DNA from: Micrasema longulum
Taxonomy: Eukaryota; Arthropoda; Insecta; Trichoptera; Brachycentridae
Assembly (NCBI GenBank): GCA_022494885.1
Contig: JAGVSM010000868.1
Location: 1 to 64,000, forward strand
Length of the DNA: 64,000 nucleotides
Reading direction: 5' to 3'
The stretch's first letter is position 1. The number at the start of each line of letters is the position of its first letter. The notes under the pieces are model-generated. The model did no database searches. It was given only the letters and a program-made list of their open reading frames with translations, and was not told the DNA's origin. A program made the translations under genes and the position numbers. Below are positions 45,189-55,632 of this stretch, one piece after another.

Positions 45189-45410
45189 ATGTTTTTCTTT
45201 TCTTTTTTTAATATTAAGTTCACAGAATGTTTAAATGTTTTTATTTTCTTTTTTAATATTAATTTCACAGAATGTTTAAATGTTTTTCTTTTCTTTTTTA
45301 ATATTAAGTTCACAGATTGTTTGAATGTTTTTATTTTCTTCTTTAATATTAAGTTCACAGATTGTTTAAATGTTTTCTTTCCTTTTTTAATATTAAGTTC
45401 ATAGATTGTT
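45189..45410 (+). repeat. 45-bp tandem repeats in LINE 3' UTR
   Basis: Five imperfect units of about 45 bp (AATGTTTTTCTTTTC..., ending TTCACAGATTGTTTA) follow the RT stop codon directly. The open frame through them is only a consequence of a repeat length divisible by three. Confidence 0.9.
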
Positions 45411-45779
45411 AAAATTTGTTAAAATTTTTATTGTTTAAATGTATACTATGTATTGTTACAAGAAATGTACTATTTTTTTTTATGTACCGTCCCAAATGAG
45501 TTTTCTCGTACAACTCCTGGGAATATAATATCATGATATTCATGTCTTATATGTTTTATTAATAAATAAATAAAAAAAAAAAAAACTGCTCGAAGAAGCG
45601 CTCTGTAATCTTGTAGCCTTAGCATCTTTGTACTGAAAGAAGGTAATCCAGAAGTACATAATATGCACTTCACTGGATTGAGAAAAGAGGAAAGTGAATT
45701 ATTTACTGAAAAAATGACAATGAAGAACTTCGGTTTTTAAAAAAAAAAAATATTTGTTAATAAACTATTAAACTAAGCC

Positions 45780-46115
45780 AAAATTAATTTTGAATTTTTT
45801 TTATATATCGTATTATCAGCGCTATGATTTTTTTAAGTTTTGTATTTCTGAAATAACTCTGTTAGTTCTTCCAGTTGGTTCGTTTACGGTAAGCCAACCG
45901 GATATCCTTCACAGCTCTCAAACCATTGGTTGGTTCATATGAACCAGTGACATCGATCAAAGTAGTGCGTTTTTATTAAAATAATTTTAATTTTTTTTTT
46001 CGTACATTTTCAAGAAACTTAGCTGTACAATTTAATGCTCTAATTTTTACCACGCGCAAGAAAACATTTTTTTGTATCCAATTTCCCCAAGGGCTGAAGT
46101 TTCTTAATGACAAAT
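45780..46115 (+). repeat. Repeat family F, copy 2
   Basis: TATTATCAGCGCTATGATTT, AGCCAACCGGATATCC, GGTTCATATGAACCAGTGAC, TTACCACGCGCAAG, CAAGGGCTGAAGTTTCTTA. Same orientation as 29.4 kb. It starts just after Element I ends. Confidence 0.85.
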
Positions 46116-46864
46116 TGAAAATTAAAAAAAAAACTCAATTATTGGCAAAAGAACATTGCTTTTTGTATTAACGAAACTGATAAAAAGACCCGGGGTCTTT
46201 AAAACGGTTCTTCAAATGGAGGGTGTACTTTCACTGTTACGTTGTTAAATTATTTAAAATGGCGCATACATAAATTATATAAATGGAATACAGAATTACG
46301 TGTTATACGCGAAGAAAAGCTTTCCCCTTAGCCGCATACGTAATCTATGAGCTCTTAAGATGACGAACATCTTCTGAATGCGTCGATATATTCTCCTAAA
46401 AGCTGAGAGCATAAAACAACGTTACTCTCCACTAAGAAGTGGTTTATACATACAAATAGCAAAACCGATTTATGGAAGATAAAACCTCACACATAGGTTT
46501 GCATTTTCATCGAAACATACGTGTTAAATATTTAAATACACGGTGGTAGCTAAAATTTGGATCCACGTATTTCGCTTTAATTTTTCCACTTGAATGTTAG
46601 GCAAATGCACCAACGATTTGACCAGGAGACAGATAAATAATATGAACAAAATTAAATCCAAATGCACGTTTGTAGAGCAAGGAAAATACCTACCTACCTC
46701 TTATATACTACCCCATTTTATAAAAAATCGCCAATAGCCACTAGGTACATTCAAGAAACGCCTGAAACATTATTATATCTCCCCAGAATCCTGAAATCCT
46801 AGAGTTTTACTGCTTTTTTTTCTGAAATATATTTTTTATCCCTTTTTCTTTCCTTGGTTCATCT

Positions 46865-47465
46865 TTATTTATTCAACAACGATTTGAGTATGCCCAAATA
46901 TTTGAAGACAAGCTGTTTTCCCTCTCAACATGTGGAAGAGTTGAGGAAATATGGATTTTTTCAACAAAGGCAGAATGGTGATAGTTACAATTTGTTTATT
47001 GGCCACTCAAACTAGCCAATGATATGTTATAAGTCGAGTAAATGACTAGACTTCTATAGTCACTCCTCAAAATGTTTTCCCTTTCTGTTGTAACGAATTC
47101 GTTCTAAATATCTCCCTTGAGAAGAAATCCAAACCTGTCTGCAAACATTTGGATATACTTCTAACATTGTTGAATAATTAATTGGTATAAGAAGAAATAT
47201 AAAAATCGGAAAATTGTTTTCAGGCGTTGCCTAGTAGGTGAATTGGTTCAGCCGGATGAATCTCGCCCCCGTGATAAAGATTTCAGCTCTTTTATTCAAC
47301 AAGTCAACAAATGGAAGAGTTGAGAAAATATTGATATTTAAACATTGGCAGAATAGTGAATATTAAACAGTATGTAAAGTAGCTCCTTAAACCCACCAAT
47401 TACCCGTCATAAGCCCTGTTTATTCTTAGACTTCTTTATTCCCTTATCAAAAATGTTTTCGCTCT
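46865..47465 (-). repeat. Family D dimer, reverse orientation
   Basis: Two units about 380 bp apart (TGGAAGAGTTGAG at 46933 and 47312). They are joined by AACCTGTCTGCAAACATTTG, ATACTTCTAACATTGTTG, and CAGGCGTTGCCTAGTAGG. A diverged subfamily. Confidence 0.8.
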
Positions 47466-47497
47466 TGAATTGAGTTTTAATTATAATAAAATAAATC

Positions 47498-47657
47498 AAA
47501 CAACTTTGTTTTCAACCACTCTTTTTTATTTTTCACCGACCGGTTTCAAAGCAAACAAGCTTCTTCGTCAAGTTACGTAAACCTTGACGAAGAAGCTTGT
47601 TTGCTTTGAAACCGGTCGGTGAAAAATAAAACTTAGTGGTTAAAAACAAAGTTGTTT
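47498..47657. repeat. Near-perfect 75-bp-arm palindrome with hammerhead-like core
   Basis: The arms 47498-47572 and 47583-47657 are reverse complements with few differences, around the self-complementary centre TTACGTAA. Each arm contains GACCGGTTTCAAAGC or its complement. A related single arm is at 18.8 kb. Confidence 0.9.
47581..47620 (+). ncRNA. Hammerhead-like motif in palindrome arm
   Basis: Short stem I ACC/GGT, core CTTGACGA, stem II GAAGC TTGTTT GCTTT, GAAAC, minimal stem III ACCGGT and a GTC triplet (47615-47617). The same motif is on the minus strand of the left arm. As at 26.0 kb, the core has an extra base compared with CUGANGA. Confidence 0.5.
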
Positions 47658-47689
47658 CATTTAATATTTTTAATTGAATCGGCATTCAC

Positions 47690-47770
47690 TTCGTAACACT
47701 TCATGAGGAGGAGTGCTCTCCCGAAACTAAAGTTGTGTTCTTGTAAAAGAATAAAATTGTGTGACACTGA
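47690..47770 (+). repeat. Degenerate hammerhead-like sequence
   Basis: AACAC / GTGTT outer pairing, a CTTCATGAG core-like stretch, stem II GGAG GAGTGCT CTCC and CCGAAAC occur in the right order, but the core departs from consensus in two or more places. Confidence 0.35.
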
Positions 47771-48224
47771 TAACTAAGTTTTATTTTCATAATAATTAAT
47801 AATAATTTATTGTTTTATTTATTTTATTATAATGAATAACCATAAAGTTAGTGCTTTAAATATAAACTTTATATAAGATGAGAGTTCCAATTATTTATTT
47901 TTTAAACAACTGTCTTTTTTGTAAGAACAAACCAACTGAGCTATTTTTAAATACTTTATTGCAAAGAAAAATCGGAAAACTTACTCAAAATACGTTCTTA
48001 AATAATAAATTAATGTTATACAACTGTATTGTAAATTAACTAGTAGGTAGTGATCTCAATTTTTATTTTTGCTTAAAAATGTCTGCCTTAAAACAGGTTG
48101 TACCTAGTTAGGCAAACTAGACATGATCCAGATAAATCTATGACCTAAGTGTGTATGTAGTAGATAAAGTAATTGTTATTTTTGTTAATAAACTATATTA
48201 TTATTATTAAAGTCTAAGTATTTT
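47771..48224. other. Non-coding intron
   Basis: Nothing recognised. Confidence 0.35.
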
Positions 48225-48350
48225 TCTTTTCTTTATACCCTTTCCACACCTTATGATGAACGGTGAATAGGGCATTGGTACACTAATCGCAGTGTATCTT
48301 GATCACTTTTCTTACATAAAGGTAAGATTATCTGTCTTTGGCTTGTATTA
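48225..48350 (-). mobile_element. SINE family C tail/body fragment
   Basis: CCCTTTCCACACCTTATGAT, GGGCATTGGTACACTAATCG, CTTACATAAAGGTAAGAT; the head is missing. Confidence 0.65.
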
Positions 48351-48646
48351 TTTTATTCTTGGTATTCGCTAAGTATTCTTGGTATCGGTGAAGATTTAGT
48401 AATAAAATAGTTGTCGCTATGTAAAATGAACATGATATTTGTGTCGTCCTGTACTGTAAACATGACTTAGAGTGACACTACCCACTTGATGTTCTTGTAT
48501 TCTATACACATAGTTAGTTTAAACAACAGGGTACGACGTAACACGACGCCTCTGTTGGCATTACTGAGGTAAATGCTTAACTTGTAGATGTTTGGGAATA
48601 GTTTATAGTGCCAAGGTGCTTGAATCTGTTCTTACTCTAGAAAAAG

Positions 48647-48667
48647 GTATATATATATATATATATA
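48647..48667. repeat. (TA)n microsatellite
   Basis: About ten TA units immediately before a family D copy. Confidence 0.9.
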
Positions 48668-49062
48668 GTAACAATATTTTGAGTTTGTCCAAATTTTTGT
48701 AGAAAAGGATTGGATTCAACTCTCTGGGGAGCTGTTTATATTAACATATTACAACAGAGATGAAGAACATTTAAGAAAAGGTAATATATAAGTCTAGGCA
48801 TCTACAGGGCTTATGACCTGTCAATGGCTGGTTTAAGTGGCCACTTTACACACTGTGTAACATTCACCATTCTGCCTATATTTGAACATCTATATTACTT
48901 CAATTAAAGTCATCTGTTGATGTTTGTGACGTTAAAGAGCTGAAACCTTTATTTATGCAGGTGAGATTCATCTAATTACCTGGTCCATGAAGAAGTATAG
49001 AAATTGAAATAATAACGTTTTCAGGCGTTGCCTAGTATGTAGGTGAAATAATTCAATTAGAA
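48668..49062 (+). repeat. Family D copy with one inverted module
   Basis: Very similar to the 9-kb unit from AACAATATTTTGAGTTTGTC through GGTGAGATTCATCTAATT. The next module (ACCTGGTCCATGAAGAAGTA ... TAGGTGAAATAATTCAATTA) is in the reverse orientation relative to 8960-9030. Confidence 0.85.
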
Positions 49063-49133
49063 ATGCAAAAAAATGAAATGAAATGAAATGAATTTACTTA
49101 GAATCGCGAAAAGGTTTTCCCTATCCTATTATC

Positions 49134-50010
49134 TTCCAAACGAAACTCTATGCCATCTATGCCGGCGCACATGAAAATTTTCCCAGATAATACAAAAACA
49201 ATAGAACTTATATTCTCTCAGACAGTCAGGCTGCTCTAGAAGCATTGAACTCTGTCGAGATCAATTATAAGTCAACCTCCGAGTGTCTACGGGCGCTTAG
49301 TTGTATCGGTGAGTGTAACAGTGTGACATTTATTTAGGATCCTGGACACTCTAACATCGACGGTAACGAGGCACCTGATGAATTGACAAAACTGGGAGCT
49401 GATACAGTCCCAATAGACCCTGAACCCTAATGTGGGTTGCCTAAATGTGCTCCTTGTAATGCGCTTAGGTCATGGGCCAGAAAGCAGAGTGTAATGCTCT
49501 GGAAAAAAGTACTTGATCAGCACCATGCGAACAAACTGATAATGGGTACTCGCAAAGTTTTGCTTGCAGCCGATATCAAGTAAGGGTTATCTCTATAGCC
49601 CTTAAAGGGCACTGCAGATTGAACAGACACCTTGCTAGAATGAACCTTTCCGAAACTTCTAGATGCAGGTTCTGCTGTGCAGATGAAGAAACGCCGATTC
49701 ACATTCTATGTGAACGTGATGTTTTACATTATAAAAGAAGCTTCATCCACGGAGGACTACTCGTTAAGCCTGGGGATGTTGAAGAGCTTGCCCCTACCTA
49801 ATAGCCCGATATTTTACAGATCTGGGCTTGGAGGGGGAGATTTAGTAAAATGTAAGCACTCGCCTTTCACACAGTAGCCAGACTTTGAGCTCAGAGGGCA
49901 AGGACTGTTTGCGGGGCTTTACAACAGATCTTCGCAGGTCGCAGTCACGTCTGGAGCTTGCATAGCACTGACCTCCGCTACCAAGAATATTAATAATTTT
50001 GTCATTTTTT
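49134..50010 (+). pseudogene. RNase H domain of an R1/I/Jockey-type LINE
   Basis: Encodes FQTKLYAIYAGAHENF, YILSDSQAALEALNS (catalytic Asp of RNase H), then DPGHSNIDGNEAPDELTKLG (catalytic His region). After a frame change come ISIALKGHCRLNRHLARMN and CRFCCADEETPIHILCE (zinc-binding Cys/His cluster). RNase H followed by this Cys cluster is typical of the C-terminal part of ORF2 in R1/I/Jockey-type LINEs. At least three stops and one frameshift; the RT part is missing. Confidence 0.85.
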
Positions 50011-50372
50011 ATCTTATCTGGTCTTGTCGTTTTCGGGTTGATTTTAAATTTGTCTCCAGTGTGATTTTCAAGTCAACAAGGTAAAGTACGTCATTATAGA
50101 GTTTAAGTCCATTGTATAGTATTTCTTACTGTCCTACGTTTGTTTTTCATTTTTAAATGTAGTAGTGCTGTTGTAGTTTGGAATTGTATTTGTGTATGTC
50201 AGCATTTATGATTGATATTACGGCATTGTTTTGTATATTATTTCCCAATGCAATTCTGTGTTTAATTTTTACCGTCTCAATTTGCGTAATTTTTTATATG
50301 TCTGATGTGTTTTTTTCTACTGTTCAGTCGTTAGAATCAAGTAATTACAAACCCAAAAAATTTCCAACTTTA

Positions 50373-50430
50373 AACAGGCTGAGCCATGTTAGCGCCCTTG
50401 AGGTGATTTTCACAAAAATGGCGCTATATA
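50373..50430 (+). repeat. Repeat family M copy
   Basis: AACAGGCTGAGCCATGTTAG then GCGCCCTTGAGGTGATTTTC and CAAAAATGGCGC; the second half matches 31.3 kb and the first half 56.3 kb (reverse). Confidence 0.75.
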
Positions 50431-50725
50431 AATTATCCAAACATTATTATGGAGACTAAACAAATCGCATGACACTTTATTATTAATGTTCAAATTCTTC
50501 AGTGTTATAAAAATTTCCAGGCAAAAAGTATTTTTGTAAAAGCAATTCATTTGTCATTTTTTTATTTATTTTTTTGTGTATTTTTTTTGTTTTTTTTACA
50601 ATATACATATGAGGTAAAACAAAGTTTTCAAAAATTAAAAGGTAATAACATAGCAATGAAATACATATTAATAGTAAAAATAGTAAACAAAAAAAATATT
50701 ATAAAGAAATTGTTGCTTAATAAGT

Positions 50726-50872
50726 TGCCCTTTAATAATAAGGTTCCTTATTATTAAAGGGCAAGAAAATATATCGTAGAAAAAAAGAGTTCATATGTTT
50801 GAATCCAGGATAGTGTGTGTTTTTTAAAATAAGGAAAATTTTGAAAGTTTGAAATCAATGAAATATTATCAG
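50726..50872 (+). repeat. Repeat family L copy 2 with a 38-bp perfect palindrome
   Basis: 50726-50763 is TGCCCTTTAATAATAAGG, TT, then its exact reverse complement. The right half continues for about 110 bp as the inverted copy of 30185-30312. Confidence 0.9.
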
Positions 50873-51934
50873 TAAAAAAAGAATTAAAACATTTTGGCCC
50901 TATAAAATATGCATGTCCCCGTGCGAGCCTCGTTTTACAATGTGGTATTTCTAACACATGATTCCTTCTTTAATTTGATCTATTTGAATTACTTGCAAAT
51001 AAATTTTGGTTTTTAAATATATATTTTAACCATTAAAAACAATATATTTGTCTTATGTCTAAAAGTTTAGCTTCTTGAAACGATTGAAAAGAGGGAAAAG
51101 TGCAATTTTTGTGAAGCATTATTAATAATATAAATAAAATGGGTCTCCATTTTTTGTAAACTGTATTTGATTCTTAAAGTTTCCACTCTATTTTCAATCT
51201 TCAAGATGTTTGTTACAATTAGAAGTTAGAGATAGTTTTGAGATATAACCTTTGCTAGCTAATTGTATTATGCTGTCTACAAAGTTCATTAAATTGTTTT
51301 ACAATTGATATTAGTAGCTGCTCAAAACACCATTATGCTTTCCATAGTCTAAAACCTGAAATAGTTAGTACTCTATTCAAAACAAAATTAAAATAATTGT
51401 TTGTATAATTACACTAGTAAAAGATAATAGTCTTTGTAATTGGAGAACGTTAAGTATTTTAGTGTCTGGAGAGTTTACAATTGAGAACATAGTAAATACT
51501 CTCTTCTAATGAGACATGTTTGCATTTTACCCGTATTTTTTTACTGTACTGTCAGTTAACTGTTTAACGTTTTTTGTAAGGGCCGCACTTAAAAATATAT
51601 GTAAAAAAGGTTATAGTTAAATAATTGTTACGATTTCGTCAAAATGGATAGAAAGCGTACTTTTTTCTTTCGTGCACAAACTGTTTTAATATTTTTTTTG
51701 TTGTAATTTGTTATAAGATGCACCCTCATTATTTGTTTAGGAAGGATAATAAAATAAACGGTTTTCACAGAAATTGACATGAATTTTTATTTATTTGTAA
51801 TTTTTTATTTATCTCTAAATATTTACTACCGGAAGATACCCTGCTCATTCATTCTATGTGTTGACTAAATATTGTTTTATTTAAATTTGTATTCACATAA
51901 CGGTGATGAATAGGTGAATTTATATTTACTATGT
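50873..51934. other. Non-coding intron
   Basis: AT-rich, nothing recognised. Confidence 0.35.
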
Positions 51935-51995
51935 ATGCAACGGTATGGCGGACTACCCTCACGGAGAAACGGCGTGATGGTTTGTTTCGTTTGTT
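51935..51995 (+). mobile_element. RTE LINE 3' tail
   Basis: ACTACCCTCACGGAGAAACG GCGTGATGG matches the last bases of the RTE elements at 2.3, 23.8 and 39.2 kb. No coding part is recognisable upstream. Confidence 0.5.
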
Positions 51996-52659
51996 TATAT
52001 TGATTACAAATATTGATATCGTCATAAGGAAACTTTCGTTTTTCCGTAAAATTTTATTTTATTTCAATTAACTTTATTTTGTTTTTTATTTATTAATCGG
52101 ACTTTTCATTTATTATATTTTTTTTATTTATTAATATAATAACATAGTTAATACATGTTTTTTTCTTTACAGTTTTTTTAAGTTACAGTAAAATTAGTTT
52201 AATTCGATATTTTTTTATGTTTTTTTTATGGCTGTTACTTTCCGAAAAAGAGACTAGATTTATTTAAGTTATTTCTATTACTTATGAAAAAACAATTGAT
52301 TGTTTTTTTAATTATAATTTATTTATTCAGAACCCCTAAGGGCTTCTTAAACATATCGACAGTGAAAACAGAAAAGCCACTTAGCAACATTTGGCAACTT
52401 TACAGAAAATAAATATATTTACTTCAATCGACTCTTCCGTAAAGTTGCTACATGTCGCTTAGTATTTTTTTTCTCCCCATCTTTGAAATAGTATGTCTTG
52501 TGATGTATTGCCTAGTTAGTTTAGTCATCACTCAGTGTAATTCGCAGCCCACTTCTAGAGACGCCCATACGGACAAAAACCATTCTACGTTTATCAATCA
52601 CGTACTTAGCTACGGCTCACAGCAAAACCTTGAAAACCCTATTTTATAATTTTCTTCAC
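51996..52659. other. Non-coding intron
   Basis: T-rich tracts; nothing recognised. Confidence 0.35.
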
Positions 52660-52790
52660 CATGTTATAGTATGTATGTTGGTGAATGTGTATGTGCGTGT
52701 GAGTGATTTTGCGTGTGCGTGTATATGTGTGGATATTTATTCATGCGTGCGCACGCATGCGCATTTGCATGCATATGTATATGCACTTAT
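52660..52790. repeat. Alternating purine-pyrimidine tract
   Basis: GT/GC/AT-alternating sequence over about 120 bp with an 18-bp perfect palindrome CATGCGTGCGCACGCATG at 52742-52759, a candidate for Z-DNA or a cruciform. Confidence 0.85.
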
Positions 52791-53055
52791 TTATAAAAAA
52801 TATTTTATATACCTTTATTTATTTTTTAAAACATGTGTATTTTGTACTTAAATTATTAATATTGTAATCCCACAGCAAACACAAGAGGTTGCTTCTTTTT
52901 TGGTGTGTTATTTCGTTTCGTTTTTTATTTCTGTACTTTTGCTTTATTATGTATTTCTTTTTGTTTACATGTTGTAACTTTTTTATAATATTAAATAAAA
53001 ATAAAAAAATAAAAAAACAACGGGCCGTAGGTATTGAGGGCGGGTATTCCAAACG

Positions 53056-53716
53056 CTCTCGCGGTATTTTGTATGTATAAAACAGTTGTCTCATGCCGCG
53101 AGAGTGGTTCAGAATAGCATCCCAGTAGCTCAATCACAAATAACTATCGACGTGTTTAAAAACATGCTAAGCATTTGAGCGATCACAATGAACAATAATG
53201 AACATGCTTAAGTTATCGCAGTCATAAGTCAACGCGTGTGTAATCTCTAAGTAAACGCTCGTGTCGGTTTGTTTTTTGTTTTCCCCGTAAAAAAATACAA
53301 TTCACAGGCAAAAAATCAGCATTTACTATAAAAAATAAAACAATATATTGCATTTTAAAAATAGTAAGGAGTATCTAATACAAAAAAAGTAAAAATTAAT
53401 TTACAATTTCTATGGCGACTGCTTTTCTTGACATTTGACTTGCCAACAGCCTGCTAAATGCAATGAATAGTATGATAAATAAATAAATAAATGAAAATAG
53501 TAGTTTTGGAATATTTTCCATATTTACACCGGTGAAATTCAAATATGTGATTGCGCAGCAGGATTATACGTCGCGAAACGTAAATATTTTGACACTTAAT
53601 ATTAGGTGTTCACGGATGTTATATTGTGATTGCGAATACGACAAACAACCATGGCGAAAAATTGTTATCACGTCGCTTATTAGCACGTTGATAGTTTTTT
53701 GTGATTGAGCTACTGG
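53056..53716. mobile_element. TIR DNA element, non-autonomous
   Basis: Inverted repeats at about 53120-53153 and 53682-53716 (CCAGTAGCTCAATCACAAA ... ACGTG, two mismatches over about 32 bp) enclose a non-coding interval. A separate perfect 9-bp inverted repeat (CTCTCGCGG at 53056-53064, CCGCGAGAG at 53096-53104) sits just outside the left TIR. No clear target duplication was found, so the superfamily is not assigned. Confidence 0.65.
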
Positions 53717-53829
53717 TGCATAGCGATGAACCTTCCGTTCCACGTTTGTTGTTAAATACAAATTAGAACAAAAAATTTGCAACGCTTTTGTTCGATGCAA
53801 TACAGCAAAAAAGCTTCACTTAAGGTGGG

Positions 53830-55632
53830 CCGCGAATTATTACTCTGAGAGTCATCATGGGTTTTTTTATTTTATTTTTTTTAGTTTTATTTTCTTTTAT
53901 TCAGGAAACCTACAGTACAGTTACAAAGTTTAAAATTTTACACAATTAGACTTAATTCTAATGGACTAGTGAAGTTTCCATATTAAAAAGCAATTATATG
54001 TAAGGTTAATTATGAAAGTATAAAAAAGAGAAGGAAAAAGAAAACATAAATGAAAGGTGTTTAAAAATTAAAATTCAAGTGAAAAAAAGATATTTTAAGG
54101 TTTTTAGTTTGTAGTGAGTATTTACAAATGGAAATAATATTAAAAATGAAGAAAATTTGTAAGAATAATTAAAAATTAAGAATAGAAATAAAGAATGAAA
54201 AGCATGCTCAGATGTAAAAATAAAATAAAATATTAATAACATTTTTTTTAAAAAAGGAAAAACATAGACACATATTTATTTTAAGGGATTCAAAGAAACG
54301 ACGAGAAGAAACTTTAAGTGAAATATAAGACGATACATTTAGGTCAGTTTAAAAAACATCTTCAAAATTAATGACACATTATAGTAAGAGCAGCAATATA
54401 TTGATTCTAAACATGTATCCAATATAAATGTTGAAGTTCTCACAACTTAACTAAATTAGAAGGGAAATATCAGCTTTTTTTACGTTTTTAAAGTAATAAA
54501 TGACTATACAACACTGTCCAGTATAAAAATATTTTTTGCTAACTATTAGTAGCATTATATTTTTTTTAATTTGTAATTTTCAATTCCCGCATAAACGGGC
54601 ATTCCATTGGCCACGCCTCTAATACGTCACGATTCATGTGTATTTGTTTCTGGCCGTTGAAATTTGTTTAGAAAATTATCACAAATCTTGACGTCACAAC
54701 AACCAAGGCCAAACACGTCGCGTTTTTCTAGCAACGTATTTTTATTAAATTTCTTTTTTACATATACATATGTATGAAAATATTTCTCGACAGTATTTAA
54801 ATTGATTTTGAAAACGCAATCAGTTATTAAAAATCCGTTTCATATATTTTTATTGGTATTCGTAGTATGTGATATTTCCCTTTAATACAAGTATTTCATG
54901 TACCAATAAGTAAAACATCGTATGTTTAAATGCTTTTTTTCGTAGAACTTTTTCACTGTACAATACAAAATTAAAAGACATAGATTGCACAAACATCACT
55001 CTGTCAGATTTAAAATTTAAACTAAAAATGCATTATGTAACTTGGTAGACCTTATAATAATAAATATGTACATCTTCCTTCCCCCTCTTATCCTTTCTTC
55101 AAGCATCCTTGTCCTAATCTCGCCCAATTTACAATAAATTACTGCTATAAAAAATAAAAAAAACTTTGATTATTGAAAAATATTTATGAGCACATGAAAA
55201 TAACATTTTTATACGTATAAACTTATATGTATTTATTTAATATGAAATATATTTTCTTAACTAACTGTGTATACTTTGTGGAAATCTGTTATGAGTTCTG
55301 AGTTTATACACTATATCTATTTGTTTACTATAAATATGCATGTAGAACTGTTGATTTCCCAAATAAAATATTTTTAAAAAAAAAAAATACTGTAGCATGT
55401 CCGATTACTAAACCACCTCTTACCTTACCTATTTTTTTTATTTTAAGTAACGAACATTTGTATTTTAATAGTAGCATTTGAATGAAGTTTTAAAAAATGT
55501 ATACCTCCTACACAGGTCATTCCATGGATTTTAATATATTTACGCCATAGTGTATTTTGTATTTGTAACATTTATATGTAAAAGCAAGAAAAATAATATA
55601 CAATGATAATTAAAAAAATTAAAAATATTTAC
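53830..55632. other. Non-coding intron
   Basis: On the minus strand 53860-53920 resembles a LINE 3' end (AATAAAAGAAAATAAAA). The 54590-54720 patch is GC-richer with TGACGTCAC. No coding segment is supported. Confidence 0.35.

Larger units (their letters stand above)
43885..45730 (+). mobile_element. Element I copy interrupted by a LINE
   Basis: 43885-43965 (CCACCACATACCGCACACCG, ATATGTCTCCTTAGTGGTG) and 45588-45730 (TGTAGCCTTAGCATCTTTG, AGAAGTACATAATATGCACT) are the two parts of an element whose uninterrupted form, on the other strand, is 32320-32687. The intervening about 1.6 kb is the LINE described next. A CTGCT-like sequence occurs at both junctions. Confidence 0.7.
30080..55632 (-). other. 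dpr-like intron (phase 0), 25.6 kb
   Basis: Donor GTAAAT (55632 downward) and acceptor CAG (ending 30080). It splits Ig domain 1 between GDKT and ISW, the conserved mid-Ig1 intron position of the family. It is filled with the repeats listed separately. Confidence 0.85.

Noticed and set aside
45189..45404. 71-residue repetitive protein
   Set aside because: It is the in-frame readthrough of 45-bp tandem repeats in a LINE 3' UTR.
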